From NCBI RefSeq assembly GCF_035083965.1, contig NC_089724.1:13510910-13574909 (forward strand): a DNA stretch of 64,000 nt. Reading direction: 5' to 3'. The notes under the pieces were generated by a model. That model was not told the origin of the DNA. It ran no database searches and was given only the letters and a program-made list of their open reading frames with translations. This stretch comes from Branchiostoma lanceolatum (Eukaryota > Chordata > Leptocardii > Amphioxiformes > Branchiostomatidae). Of the stretch, positions 1 to 10,042 are shown in pieces (position 1 is the first letter of the stretch; every line of letters starts with the position of its first letter). The translations under genes were made by a program, and so were the position numbers.

Positions 1-977
1 CCATCTCTCACTGCAAGCCACAGACATATCAGCTAGATGGTGCAGTGTGGAAAGATTGAACAGTCTGAAAGAGACAAATGCCCCCTATCTGTGGAGTTGG
101 TCCTGACGTCCCCTTCCCCACCCCAGCTGCAGTGGAACTGTACTGTGTGGTCTGGTGTAGTTTGAGTGGGATCATCTCATGTGAGCCATCTATGACAGAC
201 TGTCATGTAACACTGAGTAGGACTGGTGAGTGGAGTAACTTACACATGAGGTGGTCTCCAGTAGGACTTGTGGAGGTGGGAGTGTCCAGTTCCTGTACAT
301 GTCTGAAGACTTGTCCACTGGCTGTTACACTACTGTAGGGGTAGATGTCAGACCTGTAGGTTCTGATGGAGTGTTGTAAAATCACATGGACTGTTTCCAA
401 CAACTTGAAACAATGACAATATCTGTCTATCCAGGATATGTTAGATCCTAAACAATTTATCTGGGATTGTACAGTAATGTGGGAGTGTCCAGTTCCAGTA
501 CAAGTCTGAAGACTTGCCCACTGGCTGTTACACTACTGTAGGGATGCATATCACACCTGTCGGTTGCACTGATGCAGTGTTGAAAAAAAACTCGAATCAT
601 ATGGACCATTTTAACAACCTATATCAATAACAGTTTTTGTTTATCCAGGATATGTTAGTGCCTCAACAATCAATTTGGAACTGTACAGAAATGTGCAGAA
701 AATATTTTGTTTTTCTAGCCAAATTTGATGGACTGTAGCTCACGTACAATAGAGTGCAGAAATTATGTTTCAAAGCATTATTCTGTCTTTCTAGCATATG
801 GTTTGTGGCTAATGATATACATCCTATTTGTACATACAAAACAGGAATTGCACAGACATAATGTACAACAATACGGTTTTACATGAAAAATACACATACA
901 TGTAGTTACATGATTCACAGTAAGTCTGCCAATAAATGTTCTGGACATGATATTAAGACGTCCGCTGTTACACCAAC
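1..977. other. Left-edge spacer with a duplicated ~205-bp block
   Basis: I recognise no gene here. Two tandem copies of a block of about 205 bp are visible, at about 275-478 and 480-690. Both contain the string AAGACTTG, then CACTGGCTGTTACACTACTG, and further on a shared TATCCAGGATATGTTAG. Short open frames exist on both strands but none resembles a known domain. The region lies beyond the stop codon of the minus-strand gene at 978, so part may be its 3' UTR. No minus-strand AATAAA was seen. Confidence 0.5.
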
Positions 978-3762
978 TCACAAGTCGGGGGATGAGCGGT
1001 TGGAGCTGTGGTGGCGCCGTTTCTGGGACTTCTTGTCCTTCAGCGAGGCGCGGTCAGTCTTCTGATGCCGCTTGGTGCTGCGGACGTTGGACTTGTCGCT
1101 GGGCTGTTTGAAGGTCACCGTGTCCGATGTAGTCTTCCCCACACGCTTGGTCCCAAACTGCAGCTGGTGTGCATTATGGAGAGAACAAACCCTTAGAGGA
1201 CAGGAAAGTAGCTGTACCAGTTTTCTTAAGTCAGCCATTCTGTCTTCTGTCTCTCATTACTCCCTCAGTCATGTAACAAGAAGAATCATCTCTTTTTTAC
1301 CGAGGCTCTTCTTGCACAGTTTACAACTTACAGCAGTATAAAGGCATGTACAATATAGATACAACTCACTTGGGGCAGCTTTGTGCCGATCTCCTCATCA
1401 GGGATGCTGGGTAGGGCAGCAGTAGAGAGAGCACCATCTCCTATGGAAGGGAGGCGGACACCTGGATAAAACGGGAAATGGAAGATTAAGTCAATCTGGG
1501 GAGTGTAAAGTGCAATACTGTATAAGTATGTGGGTAAGCTAGCTGTATATTCCTTTTTTTTACTCATCCTTATTCTACACCCCACAACAAAGCACTAGAG
1601 CCCCTACATCATCAGAGACTTCAGCCCTGCCTATACAGCAACATTTTCAAACAGAAATCCCAGACACGGTTGGGCAGCTTTTCTCTAGCAGTGCATGAAC
1701 CTACACTACAAAACTCACCATGTGTTTGAAGCTTTTCCCCATACCACAAAACTCACTAGGTGTTTGAAGTTTGGTTACCTACACTACAAAACTCACCAGG
1801 TGTTTGAAGTTTGGTTCCCTACATTTCAAAACTCACCTGATGTTTGAAGTTTGGTTCCCTACACTACAGAATTCACCAGGATTATGAAGTTTGGTTCCAT
1901 GCACTACAAAACTCACCAGGATTATCAAGTTTACTACTCTAACACTACAAAACTCACCAGGGTTATGAAGTTTGCTACTCTAACACTACAAAACTCACCA
2001 GGTGTTTGAAGTTTGATCCCTACACTACAAAACTCACCAGGATTATGAAGTTTGGTTCCCTGCAGAATCAGGCCTGGATCAGCAGTCAGGCTCGGTAAGA
2101 CGATCTTCTCCTTTCTCGGCCTGTGGCTCCTCTTGGTTGTTTTGCCCTGGACGGGTGTCCTCCTGTGCAGACTATCCTCGTCCCTGTCATGCCCTGTTGC
2201 CATCATCTCCTCAAGTGCATTTTTTCTGATGATGTACATCCAGCCTTTAGTGCTGTCCTTAATGGGTGTGTCATCCTCTCTGCTCAGATGTCCAGGCTGC
2301 GGTGACGTCTTACAGCTCTGTACCTGGCCTTCTTCCTCCCAATCTGGGGTATACACTTCACAATCCTTGTCCCTGTCCATGGTGGGGGTGCTGTCCTCCC
2401 TGCTCAAGTGTCCAGGCTGTGACGATGTGCTATAACAGCTCTGTGCTCGGTCCTCCTCCTCCCAGTCAGGGGTGTACGCTTCAAGAGAGGTCGCACTGAT
2501 ATTGTCCAGGCCAACATTTGCTGTGTACCTGGGTGGTGCCTCATTATGAGCTTTCCTCTTTTTCTTCTTCTCCTGCTTCTTGAAGGCTTCCAGTTTTGTA
2601 TCTGTATCCATCCTCTGCTCCACCTCACCTAATCTGCTGACGTTCTTTGGGTCTTCTTCCCTGTCCATGGTGGGTGTGCTGTCCTCCCTGCTCAAGTGTC
2701 CAGGCTGTGACAACATGTTGTAGCAGCTCTGTGCATGGTCTTCCTTCTCCCAGTCATGATCAGGGATGTACACTTCAAGAGAGGTCGCACTCATATTGTC
2801 GAGACTAACATTTGCTGTGTAGTCCAGGGATCCCTCAATACAAGTTTTCCTTCTCTTTTTCTTTTGCTTCTTGATAGCTTCCAGTTTTGTGTCTGTTTCA
2901 ATCGCCTGCTCCACCTCAGCTACTCTGCTAACGTCCCTCCTGTCTTCCTCCCTGTCCATCGTAGGTGTGGGGGCATAGAATTCTCCCACTTTGCGCTCCA
3001 TGCAATCATTGTATCCTGCTGCTGTTGGGATTTTCTGAAGACGTTGCTGATCGTCCACTGTCTTCCTAGAGGTGGGGGTCTTTGCAGGCTTGCGAGAATT
3101 TTTGGACTTTGTTCTGTCCACTCCCATGGAGTCTTGTACTGTCTTCATGGACTCCATCTTTGCCATGTAGCGTTCCGCCTCTGGCATGTTCTCCTCATTT
3201 TCCAGAGAGTTTATCATGGAGACATGAGCCGGGGTCTTTGCACGTCTGGAGGTTCTCCTTTTACGTGGCTTGTCCTCTCCCATGTTGTTCTGTTTTCGCT
3301 GGATATCTGTCAGTCTTTCCGCATACTCTTCAAACACCTTTGTATTTCCATCTGGGTTTGTGGGAGTCTTGGCATATCTGTGCAAAGAGAAAACCAAGGA
3401 ACCATTACTACAAAACATATCTTACTTCTGATGAACAGATACTGCTAAAAACAAACCCTTACCACACAGGACAGGTGTACATGAAACTTGATACTTTACC
3501 TGTTTACTGCAGTGAATCCACCCTTAGGAGCCGGCTGTTTCTTGTTAAGGTTGGTGACCAGGTGTTTTGGTCGTCTGTACCTCGGCTCAGGGAGAGGCTC
3601 CCGCGGTGGTGAAGGCAGGGGAACGGGAGGCAGCTGGGGCGCATCCAGGAGAGAGGACGGGGGGATGGCTTCAGGGGTGGGGACGTGGCGACGTCCACGG
3701 ATAATGGCATTGGTGTATTTCTGCTGGCGCAGGGCAAAGCGTTCCTTCTCAGAGTTGCTCAT
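978..3762 (-). CDS. Uncharacterised charged, repeat-containing protein (4 exons, 626 aa)
   Basis: I do not recognise this gene. The exons are 3500-3762, 2038-3377, 1370-1461 and 978-1163, and phases match at all three junctions. Translation starts at the first ATG of exon 1 and ends at TGA at 978-980. The N-terminus (residues 1-88) is proline-rich with PPVPLPSPP-type stretches. Exon 2 is hydrophilic, with basic clusters such as KKQKKKRRK and about 2.5 copies of a repeat of roughly 95 residues, each copy opening with TPTMDR and ending GHLSRED. The C-terminus is Lys/Arg/Ser-rich. No signal peptide, membrane segment or enzyme motif was seen, so a disordered nuclear or cytoskeletal protein is possible, but that is a guess. 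Exon 2 ends inside a minisatellite whose units each carry a splice-donor-like sequence, so its 3' end may vary. The gene is head-to-head with the Deltex-type gene, 6.3 kb away. Confidence 0.7.
1705..2062 (-). repeat. Minisatellite of about nine ~36-42-bp units, each carrying a splice-donor-like sequence
   Basis: About nine imperfect units each read, on the minus strand, roughly CCTGGTGAGTTTTGTAGTG followed by a variable AACTTCA box. The GGTGAGT core is an excellent 5' splice-site consensus. The first unit met by transcription is the modelled donor of exon 2 (exon end 2038). The remaining units lie in the intron as possible alternative donors. Confidence 0.75.
2270..2970 (-). repeat. Coding tandem repeat of about 290 bp in the uncharacterised gene
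   Basis: Within exon 2, two full repeat units (about 2681-2966 and 2388-2680) and one shortened unit (about 2270-2387) each start with TPTMDR and end with QPGHLSRED. Full units also share TDTKLEA, a Lys-rich run, YTANV and SATSLE. The shortened unit has lost the middle. This points to in-frame unequal duplication inside a disordered region. Confidence 0.7.
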
Positions 3763-6689
3763 GTTGATTTGTGTTGCTTAATACTGAAAGAGGAAAAGAA
3801 AAAAATGTCATGAATGACTGAGCTGAAGAAATCCTGTCTAATTCTTGGTGACTGGTGGCTTACAATTCTGTTACATGTAACTACATGCAGCATGCAGGTA
3901 AAGATCTGTTTCCTGTCTATTGTTTACACATGGAACACTGATCATGAAGTATCACTAATCAGGGTGGTTTAGAAACAATGTTGAAGAGGTTACCCCAGCC
4001 AATCAATTTATGCTCCATCCAAAAATGGAAGACTTTCTCTTTTGTGCACTTTAGTTTTTAGTTCATTTCATTCCGTGTCAAAAGGTCTCACCAAACATCA
4101 TAGGTATATTTTTAAGCTACACAACGACGAAATTCGAATACAGGAATAGTACATGTCTCTAGAAGTTTCTAAAAATACCGTATGGGTCATGTGGCTACCT
4201 TTACTCGCTTCAATAAATAATTATTCAATAGGAATACACAAACTTCACACTTAGATACATGTTACATGAAGATCTGCTAAGCCGCTGACAGGATAACTGA
4301 AGTGAAAAGACAGCATGAGTCTTCTTACTAATTACAAACTTCAATAATCTTTTTAGAGGAACTTCGCACCTAACTACATTTGAAAATACATTCTACTTCG
4401 CAATCGTTTCTGACTGCACAGCTGACTGTGGGAGGGGGGCAAAAACACGATCTGGTCAATCCAGTTGTCGCCTCCGGACCAGAACCCGCCATGAACAAAA
4501 CGACACAGCTACAGTTTAATAGAGACTGCAGGCTGGTAGGACCTTCTTGTGGCTTATTAGACTGTCAACCAGTTAACACACGGTCACGGGTATGAATTAT
4601 AAGTTATGGCCTTCAAAACTCAACCCTCCACACAGTCACTCTAAAAACGTGATGTCGTTACAATCATCTTTACGCGCTCTTACCTTGTTTCTTGAATAGA
4701 CGGTCGATGTAAACTGGTAAAAACGAAGAATATAGTCCGTAAAGTTCGTGAATAACAAAACAATAGTTCTCTTTTCTAGAGTCTTTGGACCTTCAGTGCC
4801 CTGAAGGCACCAGGCCCGGCGGAGTTGTGACTTGTGTCTAACCCATCCTGCTCGGTCCGACTGCAGTGTGGAAATGGAAGGTGGAACTCAGATTTGCCAG
4901 GCAGGCGACTTTGGGATGGAACGTCCTCTTGCGGAGATTACGGGTGCTGCAGGATGGCGTCGTGGAATCCTCTAGATGTTCTCTGATTATGAGCAACTTT
5001 TTAACTGCCCATAACTTCTTGGCGTCAGGGTCTAAGGGGAGATTATTTCACCTCCGGGTGCAGAGACGGCTGGTGAACGACTCTCCGGACGGTGTGTCTC
5101 TAACACGCGCTCTTCCCAAAACGGGAAGCGATTTTTCTGCAGAGATGTGCGCGCACGTCCGTTCCTGACGGAGGGTGTAGTGGTCTATTGACGTGTTACC
5201 AAGGTGTTCGATTGTGGTAGGTAGGGCTTCTCGCTTGACATTGTTCCAGAACAGACGTAACAAAGTAGGGATATGCTATGTAGGCCTAATTTTAAGGGGT
5301 TCATTCAGAATTGATAGGTTTAAAAGTTCAGATGACCCTCGCCGAGAAGAAAACACGGCTTACTACAAAAATGTAAAAGTTTCGCCCTAAGTATTAAACA
5401 AATCGTTAGACGGAATGAGAAAAATAATCTACTTTGAGCAGTGCCAACTGTTGTCAACACCCCTATCCTTATCACAGTCGTCCGTCCACCAATAGTCAAC
5501 TTCTCCGGGCAACAGCATCACAACTTTTTGTACTCTTGTACTTCAGGCATCTCGTCTTTGACAAAAAGGGTTCATCATAGTTCAAACCTGCGTAACGTTA
5601 CATGTAACGTTAGACGTGAAGAGACACCGAGATATGTAGATCTGTGCACTCTATACATCCATGACGATAGCCTCAATAAAACTATTACAGATATGATCAA
5701 TGGCAACAGTTCATTTCATCAGTAAGAGGCCTGACTGTCGCATACTATAGCATTGAGCACACGAACACACAGAGATACTACACAGATATTTATCTTGGAA
5801 ACTGATTGTCAGTTGTAGTTTTTGTAACGTCCCAATGTACGTACGCGTCTTCTGGTCTGCTGGACGTGCCCGTCTCTTTTAGCCTCTGAACCAGGCCCTG
5901 CCTGGTTTATGTCCGGTGCTGGGACGAACGTTTGTGTCCGGTGCTCAAAATGTCTTATATCTGTCCTAGACTAAGAGCACTTCTATAGAAATAACAGTTT
6001 ATATTTTGGAGGTTTTGCCCATTTTATTGTTCAACCAAGTTCTTCCATTTCTAGACAGAAAATGGGTCGACGTACATTTACTAGCTGGTAACACAGCATA
6101 GAAAGTCAACATGTTCTAAGGCCCTCTATGATCTAACACGTATACACCTGAATCAATGCCTGAGCTTCAGTTTCGAGTTTAACATGAACTTAATTAACTT
6201 AGAAATTATTGTAGTTATTAAAAAAAACTATATTTCGGTACAGGCTGCACTGCTGAAGGACGTCAGGGACATTGTTACAAAATAGAGGAAACGTAGCATG
6301 TTCTTCATCATGATGCAGGATCTGACTCGTTGTTGTATAAAATGCCTGTCAAAACCCATACAATTACACCTTGATAACACTTGATAGTGCACAAATTAAA
6401 AATCCGACAATCCTGCCAAATCTCAATATGAACTCTTTTGAAAAGTGTCGGACTATATACGTTCTCTTAGTTTTACACCAGATCAGTTAACAGAGTTAGA
6501 CATTTTAGTGAGAAAATCATCTATAAACTAGAGTTCCACGACCTCATGCCTTCGCCAAATGATTTTAACCTTTATGCCTGAGGTATTAAGAGTGTTTCCC
6601 ATCAATTGTAAATCATACCAGTTGATCATCTTCTCCATCCAAATACTAGTAACAGACGTTGTGACAGAAGTATGAGCTAAACAAAGTAC

Positions 6690-7290
6690 GAGCTTATCAT
6701 CAATTATGCAAATGAGGTCCTTATTAGCATAATTCAATTCAACGATGTTCACAGTCACATAACTTCCTAATGCCACAAGTAGGAAATTGCCATCATTTAC
6801 CAGTACGGAATTATAGTAGTTTCTTATTGAGTATGCAAATTAGGTCTTCATTTGCATCTTTCCTATCTATTAACGTTCCTCTCTTCCTCAGTTACAAATG
6901 TCAAATATCTGAATAGTCATATCAAGGAACGTAGCGGGTCTTTGAAATTGCCTCATTAATTATGCAAATAAGAATCTGATTTGCATGATTGTCGTCCAAG
7001 TTCTTTTGTATGGTTGGACCGTCCAACCATACAAAGTATCACTTAAGCTATCTACATACCAAAATCGTGTTGATTCGTCAATCCCATCTTGAGTTATCGT
7101 ATTTTCTCATTGATTATGCAAATGAGGTCTTCATTTGCATAGTTGATATCTATTGGTATTTCTCTCTTCCTCAGTTACATATGTCACATGTTTGAAAGTC
7201 CTATCATGAACTTCGACAGATGTATAAACTTTCCTAATTAATCATTCAAATTAGAAACTGATTTGCATAATAAGTATCTGATTATATAAA
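6690..7290. repeat. Array of paired octamer motifs ATGCAAAT-N9-ATTTGCAT
   Basis: About five loosely tandem units with a period of roughly 125-157 bp. ATGCAAAT begins at 6706, 6833, 6962 and 7116, and its inverted partner ATTTGCAT begins at 6850, 6979, 7133 and 7261. Where both halves are intact, their starts are exactly 17 bp apart. Single copies with the same 17-bp spacing occur at 14864, 18021, 59669, 61117 and 61966, so this is a dispersed family. Confidence 0.75.
7005..7035. repeat. Perfect 15-bp inverted repeat with a 1-base centre
   Basis: The arm TTTGTATGGTTGGAC (7005-7019) is followed by one base and then its exact reverse complement (7021-7035). It lies inside the octamer-pair array and may be a transposon scar or a hairpin. 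No function is assigned. Confidence 0.7.
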
Positions 7291-8398
7291 CCATCACTTA
7301 AGCTATCTACATACCAGAAATCATGACCATCTATCAACCCCTTCTTGAATTATTCCCTTTCAAAGTTCGATACGAAATCGGCTCCTGCAGTTCCAAAATA
7401 GCCGCTAGGGCCCAAACCTATACCACTTACTCTCTGTCTATCTACCACTCAAAGGACCATAGCATGTCCAGAACACGAGATATCAAAACAGGAAGTTCCG
7501 CGGCAGTACCGTAACAAGCCGCTAGGGGGGCCAAGATCCAATTATTTCTAGGTCTCACCAAGACCTACCCACATAACAAATACCAAGACTTCCAGGCCTT
7601 CTCGAGTTATGCTGGACCTTCTACATGCACACATACAAGTGCTACCGAAAACATATCCTTCTTGGTGAAGGTAACAAGTTTTGAGATGTAAAGTGATTAA
7701 TCTAAGATCTTCAACTATTAATCCCTATTCTATTGCAATGCCATGGCGAGTATTTCAGCCATTAAACCGCCTTTAAAAAATGACTTCTTGGATTATTATA
7801 ATAGTTTATTGCAAATTCATGCCCGTAGGCTAATTGCATGTTGACAACATTGTCGAAATACAAATGTAAGGTTAAACAAAAGGTATACATGAATACAAGA
7901 TCATCCTATATTGCTATTCTACAGTAAGTTTCTATATCTACGGTACTAATGCGGGGTTTGATTTCTTCTCTGAAAGCAGTGGAAAATAAAAAGTCCCACA
8001 CTTTCAATGATGAGTGGGTTGGAAGATTCGTAACCACATCCACACTGTCATAACAATACAAATTAAAACGATCGAAGCTCGCCAATAGCTCATGCAAACA
8101 TGGTATTCATAGCTCCAAATGTATAACAGGGCCTTTGTTTCATCCTTGACTTCATAAATGGAATAAAGGAATACATTGTAAAATGTGAAAGTATGCTGAA
8201 AACACAGCAAAATATACAAAGCGTAAAAACATTCATCTTTTAACTGTGATATTCGTTGAGCGCTCTGTCAAAATTTAGGTTGCAGCGCGGTCGCAGCGAG
8301 GTCGCCGCCCTTGTGGAATGAGGTATACCAACATGACGTCCGAAACCAATTACGTGGAAAACTACAAAGGCTTCACCGAACAGGCCAGTTTCACCAGC

Positions 8399-8471
8399 TG
8401 ACGTCACCCAACAGGTGAGTAAGGGTAATGTCTGAGCACGAACGATCCTATTGGTTCACTAAGCCACGTGA
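8399..8471 (+). promoter_or_regulatory. Promoter-like module 1 (CRE, inverted CCAAT box, E-box)
   Basis: TGACGTCAC at 8399-8407, GGTGAGT at 8414-8420, CTATTGGTTC (inverted CCAAT box) at 8448-8457 and CACGTGA at 8465-8471. The same ordered set recurs about 540 bp downstream. It lies about 1.6 kb upstream of the ATG of the Deltex-type gene and could drive a non-coding first exon. Confidence 0.4.
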
Positions 8472-8942
8472 CCTGGTAACAAAGACGACAAAGTCCGCTT
8501 CCCTGCCAGGCCTGTACATGTTCGGACGACAGGTGGATATCACTTGACTTTCTTCACTTGAAGGAAATACAAACAACTTTTGTGGCCATCAACGCTTGGT
8601 AAAGAAAGGTGTAAGCAGACAAGACATCAACCAATTGGTGTGAGTTGAAGGTCAGTATGTTAGCTACTAGTATATAACACCAAAGCGTCCGAGCTACGCA
8701 GTTTACCGTGACTGTGCCCAGTAGATTACATTACGGGTCACTGAATGATGATGATTCCCTGAAGAGAGAAGGAGGTCAGTTTCAGAAACAACACTTAGCT
8801 ATTGATCCAATCGTCTTTATTTGTGACCTGAGCTAGTATAAGATTTCTGCTTATGAATTTATGGCACCCAAAAACCGCAGAAAAGGGTTCGATTTTGGCG
8901 TAGGGACAGTTTCGCTTCCTGGTCGATGTTGATTGGCTGTAA

Positions 8943-9024
8943 GACGTCACTCAGCCAGACGGCGGGTGAGTCATGGGAAACCCCGACTGTGGCGGCATTT
9001 CTATTGGTTCTTCCCATCACGTGA
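8943..9024 (+). promoter_or_regulatory. Promoter-like module 2 (CRE, kappaB-like site, CCAAT box, E-box)
   Basis: GACGTCAC at 8943-8950, GGTGAGT at 8965-8971, GGGAAACCCC (matching the kappaB consensus GGGRNNYYCC) at 8975-8984, CTATTGGTTC at 9001-9010 and CACGTGA at 9018-9024. A GGAA-NN-GAAA element on the minus strand (8910-8919) lies just upstream. The order matches module 1. It is about 1.1 kb upstream of the Deltex-type ATG. Confidence 0.4.
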
Positions 9025-10042
9025 TAGTGCCTGAACGGTTGTGACACGTACGGGAGAAGCACTTTCACTTCCACGGTTCACTGGCTCCTGGGCTCACAGA
9101 AATCACCAGGGACGGACAAGAAGTTGAACAGTACGTAGGAACACGTCATGCAAGGTCGCCACTTGTTAAATGCCGCCTAGCACACAACATTAGTATGCAG
9201 AGACAGTGTAATTTTTGGGTCCGTAACGTATGAAGGTAAGTGAAACTCTCGGTAGGAACAGACATAGTTCCTCTTTTCCATTTTGAGTCGGCTGAGTTGC
9301 AGGGCCCGGGCCCAATAGTGTAACGTATGTAGTTGAATACAGAATGGACGACGGAAGGGAAGCATATTGCTTACTGTGTACACTGATAGGTAAATATATC
9401 AAATAATGTTTAGATCTTAGAACTACTAGTGGTGAAAGTGATAGGTTAAACTCTCCATGTTGAATTATTCAAATACTTGTACCGTTAATTATTTTGTATC
9501 CCATTGTTTGTTGTTTGCATGTATAGTTGTATAAGACCTTTATACGAAAGTCGCTATGCTTTTGTTGTGTCAATGAAATATTGCAATGTATGTTGAGAGG
9601 GATGATTATCTGATATACTACCCCGTAACGCCACGGTGAACACTCCCGAGATCTGCTGTAAGAGCAACCATTGAACCCTTCACTATCGTCAACCACCAAA
9701 GCGAGGTCATCTGATTTATGCAATGCAACTGTCAGTGGCACACCTACCAAGAGCCAAGGGTGTGTTTGAAGGTATGGGGGGGGGGGTTGAGAGCCGTTGG
9801 CCAAATGGCTTTTTAAGCAATGTAAACAGGGCACATGCAACATGTAGGATAGTACATGGTACAAGCAAAAGTTTAGTTGTCGACTTTGAAACCTGCCTCA
9901 TGTACATGTTTTGAAGAGGGCAACATTTAATACTTTGCTAGATTAGAACAACAAATTTGACCTTTGTTCCGGAGCGACGTGTCAGAAACAAACTGATCTG
10001 ACCGGGCACTGTTTTCCAACACAGCGCAGTATTTGTGACAAC
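9025..10042. other. 5' flank of the Deltex-type gene
   Basis: No supported coding sequence. A possible acceptor (CCAACACAG, ending near 10025) just before the ATG would allow a spliced 5' UTR from one of the upstream promoter modules. The rest is unremarkable. Confidence 0.35.

Larger units (their letters stand above)
3763..8390. other. Gene-poor spacer
   Basis: I see no supported coding region. The stretch is AT-rich and holds an octamer-pair array (about 6690-7290) and a perfect short palindrome at 7005-7035. From about 3763 to 4700 it is probably the 5' flank of the minus-strand gene. The remaining open frames are short and unlike any family I know. Confidence 0.5.

Noticed and set aside
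78-403. Small proteins at the left edge
   Set aside because: Overlapping frames on both strands with no recognised domain and a local tandem duplication.
1705-2062. CRISPR-like regular repeats
   Set aside because: Units are contiguous and imperfect with no unique spacers, in a eukaryotic gene; it is a minisatellite.
2052-3448. Plus-strand open frames over the uncharacterised gene
   Set aside because: Shadows of the minus-strand exon; compositionally odd and without supporting splice sites or homology.
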